Positions 32,204-42,201 of a stretch of DNA of 64,000 nucleotides are shown one piece after another. The translations under genes and the position numbers were made by a program. The first letter of the stretch is position 1; every line of letters begins with the position of its first letter. The notes under the pieces are model-generated. The model made no database searches. It saw nothing but the letters and a program-made list of their open reading frames with translations, and was not told where the DNA came from. This DNA is from Flavobacterium salilacus subsp. salilacus (GTDB lineage: Bacteria; Bacteroidota; Bacteroidia; Flavobacteriales; Flavobacteriaceae). The stretch is from contig NZ_SKBP01000004.1 in the NCBI RefSeq assembly GCF_004634195.1, positions 1-64,000 of the forward strand. Direction: 5' to 3'.

Positions 32204-33982
32204 ATGAAAAAGCTGTTACTCTGTATTATCCTTCTTTTCTCGGTTGCCGTTTTCGGGCAAAACGAACAGTTGGCAAATAATTATTTTGAAAAAGGAGAGT
32301 TTGAAAAAGCACTGGTTATCTATGAACAGTTAGACGAGAAACAACCAACAAATACTTTTATTGCCCAGCGTATGGCAGCCGCTTATCAGCAGTTGGAGCA
32401 ATATGACAAAGCGCAGAAACTATTACTCGAAAAACTGGAAAAGACAAACCAGCCCATACTGTTGGTAGAGCTTGGCTATAACCACCAATTACAAAAAAAC
32501 ACCGCCGAAGCCGAAAAGTATTATAAACAAGCTCTGGATGCAGTAGCGCAAAATCCGAGCTATGTGTATAATGTAGCCAATAATTTTGAAAAAAAAGTAT
32601 TGGTAAAAGAGGCATTGCAAGCTTATGAAACTGCAATGGAGATAAACAAAAGCCTGAATTTTGACTATCAAATGGCACTCTTGCAGGGACAGTTGGGCAA
32701 TATGGATTTGATGATAGAAAACCTGCTGAACTATGCCTACAAAAACCAACAAAATCTGCCAATAGTGCAAAATCAGCTTTCGCGATTTATGAACGAAGAA
32801 TCGCCCGAAACATTTAATACCGCACTGCGAAAAGCACTCCTTGTAAACACGCAAAAAAATCAGGATATATTCTGGAACCAATTCCTGAGCTGGTTTTTTG
32901 TGCAGCAACGCGACTATGGCAAGGCTTTTATACAGGAAAGGGCAATTTATAAAAGAGAGCCGGACAGTTTCCTGAATATAGTGGCTTTGGCAGAACTTAC
33001 CGTTGAAGAGGGCGAAAACGAAACAGCAAGCGAAATACTGAATTTTATACTGGAAAACACCCAAGAGCCTACCCTGCAAATGCAGGCGCACAGTCGCTTA
33101 TTAAAAATAGACATTGCAGCAGCACAGGAAAAGGACTATCCTGCCATTCAAAAACGCATTGACGATTTACTGGCACAGTTTGGCGTAAGCCCTTATTCAT
33201 TAGACTTACAAGTATTAAAAGCTGACTTTGATGCTTTTTACATGAAAAATCCTGATGCGGGTATTGCCGCCCTAAATACAGCCTTGAAACTGCAACTGAA
33301 CAAATATCAGGCTGCCGAAGTGAAAATGAAACTATCGGACATATTGCTGCTGGAAGAAAAATTTAATCAGGCAATAATATATTATGCCCAAATAGAGGAA
33401 GACCTTAAAAATGATGCCGTAGGGCATGAAGCAAGCCTTAAAGTAGCTAAGAGTACCTACTTTAAAGGCGACTTTGAATGGGCACAAAAACAACTGAAAG
33501 TATTAAAATCGTCATCATCGCAGCTTATTGCCAATGATGCGCTGGAGCTTTTTTTACTGATTACCGATAACACGGTGGAAGACAGCACCCAAACGGCTTT
33601 AAAAAAGTTTGCCCGAGCCGATTTTAAACTGTATCAGAACAAAAAAGCGGAGGCATTAATCGAGTTTAAAGACATTATTGCTAATGATAAAACCGAAAGC
33701 ATACAGGATGTTACCCTGCTGCGCATCGGTAAAATATACGAAACACAAGGGCAATATGACCTTGCCCTGCAATACTATCAGGAAATAATTAACAAATATG
33801 CCGAAGGTATTTATATAGACGAAGCCCTGTTTTTCTCGGCAGAGATTTACGACAAAAAACTGCAAGACCCCGAAAAAGCGAAACCATTATACGAAAAAGT
33901 ACTTTTTGAACATCAGGACAGTATTTATTTTGTAGAAGCCCGAAAAGAGTTCCGAAAGCTAAGGGGCGATACAGCGAGTTAA
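32204..33982 (+). CDS. Secreted/periplasmic tetratricopeptide repeat protein, 592 aa
   Basis: Signal peptide MKKLLLCIILLFSVAVFGQ. TPR units run through the protein, e.g. ANNYFEKGEFEKALVIYEQL, AAAYQQLEQYDKAQKLLLEK, and near the end GKIYETQGQYDLALQYYQEI. Likely a periplasmic scaffold; partners unknown. The stop abuts the ATG of the next gene. Confidence 0.85.
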   Translation: MKKLLLCIILLFSVAVFGQNEQLANNYFEKGEFEKALVIYEQLDEKQPTNTFIAQRMAAAYQQLEQYDKAQKLLLEKLEKTNQPILLVELGYNHQLQKNTAEAEKYYKQALDAVAQNPSYVYNVANNFEKKVLVKEALQAYETAMEINKSLNFDYQMALLQGQLGNMDLMIENLLNYAYKNQQNLPIVQNQLSRFMNEESPETFNTALRKALLVNTQKNQDIFWNQFLSWFFVQQRDYGKAFIQERAIYKREPDSFLNIVALAELTVEEGENETASEILNFILENTQEPTLQMQAHSRLLKIDIAAAQEKDYPAIQKRIDDLLAQFGVSPYSLDLQVLKADFDAFYMKNPDAGIAALNTALKLQLNKYQAAEVKMKLSDILLLEEKFNQAIIYYAQIEEDLKNDAVGHEASLKVAKSTYFKGDFEWAQKQLKVLKSSSSQLIANDALELFLLITDNTVEDSTQTALKKFARADFKLYQNKKAEALIEFKDIIANDKTESIQDVTLLRIGKIYETQGQYDLALQYYQEIINKYAEGIYIDEALFFSAEIYDKKLQDPEKAKPLYEKVLFEHQDSIYFVEARKEFRKLRGDTAS

Positions 33983-34687
33983 ATGCCAATCAAAACGATA
34001 ATGAAAAACCTACAAAGCATTGTTGAATTTATAGAAATAAATTCTGAAGATATAATCAATAATATTGATATCGAAAGTATTTCTGTCTATTCATTCATAA
34101 AAGAAAGATTTATATCATCTAATATTATTGATGATTATATATTTCAATTTGTATACAAAAGCTATTATAGAATTGAAAATGCTGGATTAACTCCTGATTT
34201 TAAGAAGAGGTATTTCGAAATTCTTAAAGAACTACAGAATACTAAAAATTTTGAAATTGAAAAAACAATCTCCGATTTATATCGCATAAAAAACCGAAAA
34301 AACCAGTTCAGTGTACAATTTTCCTTCACAACAAAATTATTAAATACAATAAATGAAAATCTCCCTATTTATGATAGTGAAGTAGCAAAAGTTTTTTCTT
34401 TTTCGCAACCGTATTCACGCCCGTATAATCAGAAAATTGAAATTTACCTAAATCAATACAGTCAAATTAATGATGCTTATAAAAGAATCATAGAAGAAAA
34501 CCTATTGTACAATGTTGTAAAAAAATTTGATAGTAAGTTTACAAATAACAATATTGGAGCTATAAAAAAACTGGATTTTATTTTTTGGTCTACAGGCAAA
34601 ATTAAAAATACAATTGGAGATGATGGGTTTCTCTCTATCAAAGAACTGGATTTCATTGACGAATTATCAAATAAACAAATCAACTAA
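33983..34687 (+). CDS. Hypothetical AT-rich protein, 234 aa
   Basis: No family recognised. It is mainly helical, Ile/Asn/Lys-rich, soluble, with no signal peptide. The ATG at 33983 directly follows the TPR stop; MKNLQSIVEF at 34001 is an equal start. Its codon and base usage is clearly more AT-rich than neighbours on both sides, suggesting recent acquisition into this host stretch. It is followed after 3 bases by the DUF4286 gene, so it is probably co-transcribed. Confidence 0.6.
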   Translation: MPIKTIMKNLQSIVEFIEINSEDIINNIDIESISVYSFIKERFISSNIIDDYIFQFVYKSYYRIENAGLTPDFKKRYFEILKELQNTKNFEIEKTISDLYRIKNRKNQFSVQFSFTTKLLNTINENLPIYDSEVAKVFSFSQPYSRPYNQKIEIYLNQYSQINDAYKRIIEENLLYNVVKKFDSKFTNNNIGAIKKLDFIFWSTGKIKNTIGDDGFLSIKELDFIDELSNKQIN

Positions 34688-34690
34688 CAC

Positions 34691-35011
34691 ATGATTATTT
34701 ACAACGTAACAATAAATATAGACGATACTGTACGCGAACAATGGCTAACATGGATGACGGAAAAACACATTCCCGAAATGCTGAAAACCGGAAAATTTAC
34801 AAAAGCTAAAATGGTAAAAGTGCTAATTGTAGAAGAAATGGGTGGCACTACCTACTCCGTACAGTATTTTACCGAAAGTAAAGCAATGCTGGAACGCTAT
34901 TATAAAGAAGACGCTCCTAAAATGCGCGAAGAGGGACTACAGCTTTTTGGCGACAAAATGCTTGCTTTTCGTACCGAACTTGAACTGTTGAAAGAATTTA
35001 AACCGGCATAA
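34691..35011 (+). CDS. DUF4286-family protein, 106 aa
   Basis: Starts MIIYNVTINIDDTVREQWLT and continues KHIPEMLKTGKFTKAKMVKV and YSVQYFTES, the DUF4286 pattern. It looks like a small ferredoxin-fold (dimeric alpha+beta barrel-like) protein. The function is unknown; it is widespread in Bacteroidota, often beside rsmA as here (48 bases before). Confidence 0.85.
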   Translation: MIIYNVTINIDDTVREQWLTWMTEKHIPEMLKTGKFTKAKMVKVLIVEEMGGTTYSVQYFTESKAMLERYYKEDAPKMREEGLQLFGDKMLAFRTELELLKEFKPA

Positions 35012-35059
35012 TATTACGCTGCCTAAAGCCTGTTTCCATACAGGCATCACATAATTTGA

Positions 35060-35839
35060 ATGGATAGAGTAAAAGCCAAAAAACATCTGGGGCAGCATTT
35101 CCTGAAAGATGAAAGCATTGCCAAAGATATTGCCGACACCCTAACGCTACAGGGGTATGACAAAGTTTTGGAGATAGGTCCCGGTATGGGCGTGCTTACC
35201 AAATACCTACTGGAAAAACCCGTTGAAACCTATGTTATAGAAATAGACACCGAATCGGTGGAGTACCTAACCACCCATTACCCTAAGCTACACGGTAAAA
35301 TTATCTCTGAAGATTTTTTGCGCTATAACCTTAACACCGTTTTTGGCGATGCCCCGCTGGCAATAATAGGTAACTTTCCTTATAACATATCGACACAAAT
35401 TGTTTTCAGAACCCTCGAAATGCGCGACCGGATACCTGAATTTGCAGGAATGTTCCAAAAAGAAGTAGCCGAGCGTATTTGCGAGAAAAAAGGCAGTAAA
35501 ACCTACGGAATCCTCTCGGTACTGGCACAGGCTTTTTATGATGCCGAATATCTTTTTACCGTTTCAGAAGATGTATTCATACCGCCACCAAAAGTAAAAT
35601 CGGGGGTACTCAGACTAAAACGCAAAGAAAATTACCACTTACCCTGCGACGAAAAACTGTTCTTTGCCGTAGTAAAGACAGCTTTTAATCAACGCAGAAA
35701 AACACTGCGTAACAGTTTAAAAACATATAACCTCTCCGATAATTTAAAGGAAGATAGTATCTTTGACCTGCGTCCGGAACAGCTTTCGGTGGAAGATTTT
35801 ATTGTGCTAACCCAAAAAATAGCTGCCAATGGAATTTAA
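35060..35839 (+). CDS. rsmA: 16S rRNA dimethyladenosine transferase RsmA (KsgA), 259 aa
   Basis: [11 protein letters not shown] at the start, SAM motif [17 protein letters not shown], catalytic NFPYNIST, and the C-terminal domain with [12 protein letters not shown]. It dimethylates two adjacent adenines near the 16S rRNA 3' end during 30S assembly; loss gives kasugamycin resistance. Full length. Overlaps mgtE by 11 bases, an arrangement that suggests a shared transcript. Confidence 0.97.
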   Translation: MDRVKAKKHLGQHFLKDESIAKDIADTLTLQGYDKVLEIGPGMGVLTKYLLEKPVETYVIEIDTESVEYLTTHYPKLHGKIISEDFLRYNLNTVFGDAPLAIIGNFPYNISTQIVFRTLEMRDRIPEFAGMFQKEVAERICEKKGSKTYGILSVLAQAFYDAEYLFTVSEDVFIPPPKVKSGVLRLKRKENYHLPCDEKLFFAVVKTAFNQRRKTLRNSLKTYNLSDNLKEDSIFDLRPEQLSVEDFIVLTQKIAANGI

Positions 35840-37181
35840 GGTTAATAAGGATTTCATCGCTCAGATAGAGCAATATATCGAAGAAAATCGCGAGAAGGAA
35901 CTACAAAACCTTCTTGAGGATATTCACTATGCGGATATTGCCGAAATTATGGGCGAGCTTAGTGACTCCGAAGCAACCTATATATTCCATATCCTTGACA
36001 GTGAAAAAACGGCTGAGATACTTCTGGAACTTGATGAAGAAGTAAGGGAGAAAATTTTAAAGGAACTTTCGCCAAAAGAAATTGCAGAAGAGCTTGACGA
36101 ACTTAGTACGGATGATGCTGCCGATATTATTGCCGAACTTCCGCAGGACAGGAAAGAGGAAGTTATCTCTGAAATACTGGATGTAGAACACGCTAAGGAT
36201 ATTGTTGACCTGTTGCGTTATGACGAAGATACGGCAGGTGGACTCATGGGTAAAGAGCTCGTAAAGGTTAATGAAAACTGGAACGTGCTTACCTGTGTAA
36301 AAGAAATGCGCGAGCAGGCTGTAAATGTACAACGGGTACACTCTATATATGTGGTTGATGATGAAAACAGGCTTAAAGGCAGGTTATCGCTGAAAGATCT
36401 GCTTACCACATCGACTAAAACACCCATAAGCGAAGTATATATCCCTAAAGTTGACTTTGTAAAAGTAAATACTCAGGGGGTAGAGGTAGCGCGTATCATG
36501 CAAAAATATGACCTTGAGGCAATACCTGTGGTGGACGAACTGGGCAGGCTTGTAGGGCGCATTACCATTGATGATATTGTGGATGTAATTAAGGAAGAAG
36601 CCGATAAGGATTATCAGTTAGCAGCAGGTATCTCTCAGGATGTAGAGGCGGATGACAGCATCCTCGACCTTACCCGTGCACGATTGCCCTGGCTGGTACT
36701 GGCATTATTAGGCGGTTTTATAACCGTTAGGGTTATGGGGCTTTTTGAAGGTGCTATGGAAAAACATGGTAACTTGTTTTACTTTACTCCGTTAATTGCG
36801 GCAATGGCAGGTAATGTCGGAGTACAGTCGTCGGCTATTATAGTACAAGGTCTTGCCAATAACACCCTTAGCGGCTCGCTATGGAAAAGACTTGTAAAAG
36901 AAGTTTCCCTTAGCCTTTTAAACAGCTCTATTTTAGCATCGATATTAATATTAGGAAGCCATTTTCTTTTAGGAGTCAATTATGAAGTTGGGCTTACCGT
37001 GAGCATATCGCTTATCTCGGTAATCGTTATCGCCTCGCTTATTGGTACATTCGTACCCATACTGCTGAATAAATTTGGCATAGACCCTGCACTTGCCACA
37101 GGTCCGTTTATTACTACCAGTAACGATATTTGCGGAATATTGATTTACTTTACTATTGCGAAAATGATACTTGGGTTTTAG
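35829..37181 (+). CDS. mgtE: Magnesium transporter MgtE, 450 aa
   Basis: N-terminal MgtE_N superhelix ([34 protein letters not shown]), two CBS domains ([20 protein letters not shown] and [20 protein letters not shown]), then five membrane helices with [20 protein letters not shown] and [14 protein letters not shown] homodimeric Mg2+ channel gated by cytosolic Mg2+. Intact and of usual length. Confidence 0.97.
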   Translation: MEFKVNKDFIAQIEQYIEENREKELQNLLEDIHYADIAEIMGELSDSEATYIFHILDSEKTAEILLELDEEVREKILKELSPKEIAEELDELSTDDAADIIAELPQDRKEEVISEILDVEHAKDIVDLLRYDEDTAGGLMGKELVKVNENWNVLTCVKEMREQAVNVQRVHSIYVVDDENRLKGRLSLKDLLTTSTKTPISEVYIPKVDFVKVNTQGVEVARIMQKYDLEAIPVVDELGRLVGRITIDDIVDVIKEEADKDYQLAAGISQDVEADDSILDLTRARLPWLVLALLGGFITVRVMGLFEGAMEKHGNLFYFTPLIAAMAGNVGVQSSAIIVQGLANNTLSGSLWKRLVKEVSLSLLNSSILASILILGSHFLLGVNYEVGLTVSISLISVIVIASLIGTFVPILLNKFGIDPALATGPFITTSNDICGILIYFTIAKMILGF

Positions 37182-37191
37182 CATTAAGACT

Positions 37192-38136
37192 TCATTCAAA
37201 AAAAGTTACTTCAATTGCATAAACTTTCTTTTCCCAAATGTGTATAAAGGCAAATCCTTTAGAACCCACAAAGGAAAGTTGATAATAATAATTATCTGTT
37301 GCGTCTTTTAAAGGAGCACCCCAGTTCCTGAAGGTGGTAGAACAGGGATAGTTTTCAATTAGTTTTTCTTCACTGTCACCAATTACAATACCGTCAACAC
37401 TAAGAGTATAAGGAATTTTATAATTCCCTTTCGGATAATGTGCATTTATGGTACTGATGCTGCCTGAATCGGCAAACAGTACTTCGAGATTATTTACCCA
37501 GTACTCTTTTTCAACAGCAATTTTATTTCCGAAAATAGAATCAGTACTTACCATTTGAAACGGGGCAATCTTATTTTCAAAACCTTTACGCTTCAGTTTA
37601 TAAATAGGTTTATTATCAACTATAACCTTATCTACCGGTATAGTATCATACACACGCCGATTTATTTCTGATAAAAAATCTTTGGAAACAAAATCTTCAA
37701 AACCCATAGTAAGCACATTTTCCAATTTACTTTCAGCATCAAAATATTTCTTTTGTTCTTCCGGAAAGAAAATGGCACAGTTATTTTTTGTGGTATAAAT
37801 AGTATCCCTATAGCTGTTTATCTGTATTACATACATATTGGGTATTACATCCCCCTTATCATACACCTGTCCTTTGCAATCGCAATTTTCGGCATACCAA
37901 CTTTCTTTTGCCTCCCTCTTTAATTGCAAAAGGCTGTGTGCCAAATCACGGTCATAAGACACTGTTGCCTGTATGGTAGTCCCTACCGCAGAGACTTCTT
38001 CAAAATAATCTTTTATAGTGCACGACCCATTGCGGAACATAACGCCCAAAGTATAAGCCGTTACTTTAGTATTATCTTTAATCTCTTGTGCCATACAGGA
38101 TATACTTATCAGAAAAAAGAAAAAATGATATCGCAT
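37192..38136 (-). CDS. Hypothetical secreted protein, 314 aa
   Basis: Signal peptide MRYHFFFFLISISCMAQ. No recognised domain; mixed alpha/beta, with two cysteine pairs near residues 90-115 (ENCDCKG, NNCAIFF). It converges on mgtE and is divergent from the dehydrogenase-VOC gene. Probably a single-gene unit. Confidence 0.6.
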   Translation of the reverse strand: MRYHFFFFLISISCMAQEIKDNTKVTAYTLGVMFRNGSCTIKDYFEEVSAVGTTIQATVSYDRDLAHSLLQLKREAKESWYAENCDCKGQVYDKGDVIPNMYVIQINSYRDTIYTTKNNCAIFFPEEQKKYFDAESKLENVLTMGFEDFVSKDFLSEINRRVYDTIPVDKVIVDNKPIYKLKRKGFENKIAPFQMVSTDSIFGNKIAVEKEYWVNNLEVLFADSGSISTINAHYPKGNYKIPYTLSVDGIVIGDSEEKLIENYPCSTTFRNWGAPLKDATDNYYYQLSFVGSKGFAFIHIWEKKVYAIEVTFFE

Positions 38137-38206
38137 AATTCAGTTGGTTAGTAATAATTATAAAACTAATAATTTTACCCGATAGTATATTAACAGCTCC
38201 TTTCTT

Positions 38207-38214
38207 TAACTTTG
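38207..38214 (+). promoter_or_regulatory. -7 box of the dehydrogenase-VOC gene
   Basis: TAACTTTG, 19 bases before the ATG at 38234, fits TAnnTTTG. The upstream -33 is not clear. Confidence 0.45.
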
Positions 38215-38233
38215 TATGACAAAATATTGAATA

Positions 38234-39598
38234 ATGAACGTACACCCTGAACAAATAAAAATCCTTCATATAGACAGTAACCACCCTACCTTATGGCAGC
38301 AACTGGAACAGGCAGGGTTTACTAACGAAGCTGACTATACATCTACAAAAGAAGAAACAGAAGCTAAAATTGCAAACTACAACGGGATTGTTATTCGCAG
38401 CCGTTTTGATATTGATAAAACCTTTCTGGATAAAGCTGTAAACCTTCAATTTATTGCCCGCGTGGGTGCAGGGTTGGAGAGTATCGACTGCGACTATGCC
38501 GAACAAAAAGGCATACGCCTTATCGCTGCGCCCGAAGGCAACCGTAACGCTGTGGGCGAACAGGCGCTGGGTATGCTGTTGTCATTATTTAATAACCTGA
38601 ACAAAGCCGACAGGGAAATCCGCGAGGGTAAATGGATTCGGGAAGCCAACCGGGGGCACGAACTGGACGGTAAAACGGTAGGTATTATAGGGTATGGTAA
38701 TATGGGTAAGGCATTTGCTAAAAAACTGCGTGGGTTTGAGGTAACAGTATTGTGTTATGATATAAAACCTATGGTAGGAGATGTTAATGCCAAGCAGGTA
38801 TCATTACAAGAACTGCAACAAAAAGCGGATGTATTGAGCCTGCACACACCCTGGACTCCTGAGACGGATAAAATGGTGAATGCCGATTTTATAAATGCTT
38901 TTGCCAAGCCTTTTTGGCTGCTTAATACCGCACGGGGGAAAAGCGTAGTAACAAAAGATTTAGCCCAAGCCCTACAATCAGGAAAAATTTTAGGGGCTGC
39001 GCTGGATGTCTTGGAATATGAAAAATCATCCTTCGAAAATTTGTTTACTAACGATACTACTCCTGACGAATTTCAATACTTGCTAAACGCTGATAATGTA
39101 TTGCTGTCTCCCCATATAGCCGGATGGACTTTTGAAAGTCATGAAAAACTGGCACAGGTAATTGCAGATAAAATAAAAGTAATTTATTTTGAAAGTAACG
39201 TAGCTGAACAAGAAGATAAGCGCGTAACAGGCATAGGCGGTATTTTCTTCAAGTCTGAAAATCCTGGTGCTTTAAGAGATTGGTATAAAAAACATTTAGG
39301 GCTTGCTACTGATGATTATGGTTGGTCGTTTTGGTGGAAAGATGCAGCAGGTAATGATGCTATAACACAGTGGTCGCCTTTTGCTGCTGACACTGCCTAT
39401 TTTGAACCTTCACAAAAACAATTTATGCAAAATTTCAGGGTACATGATCTTGATAACCTTCTCGAAAAACTAAGGGGAGAAGGCGTAACCCTTGTAGGAG
39501 AGCCGGAAGTGTATGATTATGGTAAATTTGGCTGGATACTGGACTGCGAAGGAAACAAGATTGAGCTATGGGAACCTATTGATAAAGCATTCCTTTAA
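38234..39598 (+). CDS. D-2-hydroxyacid dehydrogenase fused to a VOC (glyoxalase-like) domain, 454 aa
   Basis: Residues 1-320 are an NAD-dependent D-isomer 2-hydroxyacid dehydrogenase: VGIIGYGNMGKAFAKKLRG (Rossmann loop near 149), LNTARGKSVVTKD (catalytic Arg), LLSPHIAGW (catalytic His). Phosphoglycerate dehydrogenase-like activity is possible. From about 330 (VTGIGGIFFKSENPGALRDW) to the end (GWILDCEGNKIELWEPI) it continues without a stop or start codon into a single VOC domain of about 125 residues. I see no frameshift, so this is a real fusion. The VOC part may bind a metal or substrate; role unknown. Confidence 0.88.
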   Translation: MNVHPEQIKILHIDSNHPTLWQQLEQAGFTNEADYTSTKEETEAKIANYNGIVIRSRFDIDKTFLDKAVNLQFIARVGAGLESIDCDYAEQKGIRLIAAPEGNRNAVGEQALGMLLSLFNNLNKADREIREGKWIREANRGHELDGKTVGIIGYGNMGKAFAKKLRGFEVTVLCYDIKPMVGDVNAKQVSLQELQQKADVLSLHTPWTPETDKMVNADFINAFAKPFWLLNTARGKSVVTKDLAQALQSGKILGAALDVLEYEKSSFENLFTNDTTPDEFQYLLNADNVLLSPHIAGWTFESHEKLAQVIADKIKVIYFESNVAEQEDKRVTGIGGIFFKSENPGALRDWYKKHLGLATDDYGWSFWWKDAAGNDAITQWSPFAADTAYFEPSQKQFMQNFRVHDLDNLLEKLRGEGVTLVGEPEVYDYGKFGWILDCEGNKIELWEPIDKAFL

Positions 39599-39749
39599 TA
39601 TTAAGTTTTTGGGTGTTTTTTGGGTATTTCATAACGTTACGTTAAAAAAAGATTTATTTTAGTACCCCTATAATGGTATCTGATCCGGATAAAATCAGGG
39701 AGTAACCGAAAAGCCATACGAGTAGGAACCAACCAAAAACAAATAAATT

Positions 39750-40148
39750 ATGATTGAATGGTATTTAAAAGTAGTTCGTGATAACTATGCAAATTTTTCA
39801 GGAAGAGCACGCAGAAGTGAGTATTGGTATTTTGTACTTTTCAGCACTATAATAAGTATCGTACTAAATCTTATCGATATGTTTTTATTAAACATGAGAG
39901 AAGTAGGTGTAATTAGTACTATTTATAGCTTAGTTGTATTCATTCCAAGTTTAGCAGTAGCTGTAAGAAGATTGCATGATGTAGGTAAAAGTGGATGGTA
40001 TTATCTTTTAATATTCCTGCCTATCATCGGATGGATATGGTTGTTAGTACTATTCTTCACAGAGGGAGATAGCGGTGCTAATGAATATGGTCCTGACCCA
40101 AAAGCAAATTATAATGAATTTGAAGAAATAGGTAAAACTGACGTATAA
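39750..40148 (+). CDS. DUF805 membrane protein, 132 aa
   Basis: Begins WYLKVVRDNYANFSGRARRS followed by EYWYFVLF, the DUF805 signature, with four hydrophobic helices and RRLHDVGKSGWYYLLIFLPI near the middle. Function unknown; the family sits in the inner membrane. Monocistronic, ended by a strong bidirectional terminator. Confidence 0.92.
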   Translation: MIEWYLKVVRDNYANFSGRARRSEYWYFVLFSTIISIVLNLIDMFLLNMREVGVISTIYSLVVFIPSLAVAVRRLHDVGKSGWYYLLIFLPIIGWIWLLVLFFTEGDSGANEYGPDPKANYNEFEEIGKTDV

Positions 40149-40150
40149 TA

Positions 40151-40180
40151 AAAAAAGCCCTTTATTAAAAGGGCTTTTTT
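40151..40180. terminator. Bidirectional terminator between DUF805 and the acyltransferase
   Basis: 13-bp stem AAAAAAGCCCTTT with AAAGGGCTTTTTT and a 4-base loop, T runs on both strands; serves both convergent genes. Confidence 0.9.
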
Positions 40181-40187
40181 TATATTC

Positions 40188-42017
40188 TTAATGTTCTCCT
40201 TTTTCTATCAGTTTACGTTCCAGCTCAGCCTGAAATTCTTCCATCACAGGTTTTACAGTACTTTCCGGCAGGTCGGCAATACGAATGTACATTAACCCAT
40301 CTACCGAGTTATTAAACAAAGGGTCAACATTAAAGGCGATAACCCTTGCATTCTGTTTAATATACTTTTTTATCAGCACCGGCAGGCGCAGGTTACCCGG
40401 TTCTACTTCCTCTATTATTTTGTCGAACTTATTTAGATCCGATTCCGTTTCGTTAAATACAAAATCCTTGTCAGCATCCTTAAGCTTTACTTTATACTCC
40501 TTTTTAGGATGCACATACTGGGCAATATAAGGGTCATAGTAATGTGATTTCATAAACTCTATCATCAAGGATTTCGAGAAGTCTGAAAACTGATTACTGA
40601 TACTTACCCCACCTATCAGGAATTTATGTTCCGGATAGCGCAGTGTAGTATGCACTATGCCTTTCCATAACAGGAATAACGGCATTGGCTTTTGCTGATA
40701 ATCAGCTATAATAAAAGCACGCCCCATCTCAATAGATTTCGACATCATGTCATACAATTCCGGCTCAAAACGGAAAAGATCGTGCAGGTAAAACCCGTTA
40801 ATACCATACTTTTTATAAATATCGCTGCCCAACCCCATGCGGTAAGCCCCTGCAATTTGTTTGGTATCATCATCCCACAAAAACATGTGATGGTAATATT
40901 TATCATAATCATCAAGGTCAAGCGATTCATTAGTTCCCTCACCTACTGCCCTAAAGGTAATTTCGCGCAGTCTGCCTATTTCATGCAATATATTAGGTAT
41001 TTTATCTGCCGACACAAAAAATACTTCATAATTTTTACTTTGCAACAGCCGATAATCGCCTTCTCGCAGCGCTACAACCTCAGCCTGTATCTGTTCCTGA
41101 TTTGCCGGTTTGGCAATTTGTTTGGGCTGGTTTTTAGTGCCTTTTTGGAGTTTTATATTCAAGCCGGCAGTGTCTATAAGTTTTGTTCCCTTTTCAAAAG
41201 GATTTGCCAGCATATAGGTTTTACGCCTTAAAAATTCGGAGTATGCCTCCATGCTTTCATGCTCATTTTGTTCCGCTACCGATATAGGCTTCCCAATACG
41301 TACTTTTATTACTCTGGATTTTTGGGTAAGCAGTTCAGAGGGTAATTTTGCCGTACGCAAAGTATCGCTAAGTCTGGAAAGAAAGTAAAACAGCCTGCTG
41401 TTTTTGGCATGAAAGTATATGGGCACTACAGGTACGTTTGCCTTTTTTATAAGTTTTATAGCCCCCTCTTCCCAAGGTCTGTCAACAACCAGTTTACCAT
41501 CTCTGTAGGTCGATACCTCGCCCGCAGGAAATATCCCCAGTGGTTTATTCTCACTCAGGTGGCGGAGCGCATCTTTTATTCCTGCAACACTCGATTTAGC
41601 ATCTTTATGTCCCTCAAAAGGGTTAACAGGCATAATATAACTCTTAACGGGTTCTATGCGGTGCAGTAAAAAATTGGCTATAATTTTAAAATCAGGACGC
41701 CTTTCCAGCATTAATTTCATCAACAAAACCCCGTCTAAGCCTCCCAGCGGATGATTAGAAATTGTTATATAAGCACCTTCTTTGGGCAGGCGTTTAAAAT
41801 CTTCTTCGGGAATTTCAAATTTTATCTTAAACTCATCGAGTAATGCGTTCAGGAACTCCACATCAGGCAAATGTTTATGCTTGTCGTATATTTTGTTTAT
41901 CGTGGAAATCTTCAAAACCTTCATCAGTATCCAGCCTGAAAAAGTCCCTAAAAAACCATATTTATCAGTCTTTATTGCTTTTGCAACTTCTTTAGCGGTA
42001 ACTAGGCTCATCTGCAT
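40188..42017 (-). CDS. olsF: Bifunctional PlsC/OlsB-type acyltransferase (OlsF-like), 609 aa
   Basis: N-terminal half: lysophospholipid acyltransferase with ITISNHPLGGLDGVLLMKLM and GIFPAGEVSTY. C-terminal half: Acetyltransf_5/OlsB-type GNAT fold with LREITFRAVGEGTN, YHHMFLWDDDTKQIAGAYRM and SIEMGRAFI. Fusion of O- and N-acyltransferases in this order is known as OlsF, described from Flavobacterium and Serratia, making ornithine or glycine (amino-acyl) lipids in one protein. Head group cannot be told from sequence. Stands alone on the minus strand, divergent from xth. Confidence 0.8.
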   Translation of the reverse strand: MQMSLVTAKEVAKAIKTDKYGFLGTFSGWILMKVLKISTINKIYDKHKHLPDVEFLNALLDEFKIKFEIPEEDFKRLPKEGAYITISNHPLGGLDGVLLMKLMLERRPDFKIIANFLLHRIEPVKSYIMPVNPFEGHKDAKSSVAGIKDALRHLSENKPLGIFPAGEVSTYRDGKLVVDRPWEEGAIKLIKKANVPVVPIYFHAKNSRLFYFLSRLSDTLRTAKLPSELLTQKSRVIKVRIGKPISVAEQNEHESMEAYSEFLRRKTYMLANPFEKGTKLIDTAGLNIKLQKGTKNQPKQIAKPANQEQIQAEVVALREGDYRLLQSKNYEVFFVSADKIPNILHEIGRLREITFRAVGEGTNESLDLDDYDKYYHHMFLWDDDTKQIAGAYRMGLGSDIYKKYGINGFYLHDLFRFEPELYDMMSKSIEMGRAFIIADYQQKPMPLFLLWKGIVHTTLRYPEHKFLIGGVSISNQFSDFSKSLMIEFMKSHYYDPYIAQYVHPKKEYKVKLKDADKDFVFNETESDLNKFDKIIEEVEPGNLRLPVLIKKYIKQNARVIAFNVDPLFNNSVDGLMYIRIADLPESTVKPVMEEFQAELERKLIEKGEH

Positions 42018-42176
42018 TATTATGTTTCGGCGAAAAACAAAGATAACAATTCTGATGAAACGTTAAAATGGAATATTTTTTTTAACGCTTTAATTATTTA
42101 AATGCTTAAATAGCTACCATTAAAGCATTTAAGGTCAAATATTACAACCCAAGTTTAATATATATAGTTTTTTGGT

Positions 42177-42184
42177 TACTTTTG
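42177..42184 (+). promoter_or_regulatory. -7 box of xth
   Basis: TACTTTTG fits TAnnTTTG, 17 bases before the xth ATG. No TTG at -33 spacing. Confidence 0.45.
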
Positions 42185-42201
42185 GGTTGTTAATTTAGCT
42201 T

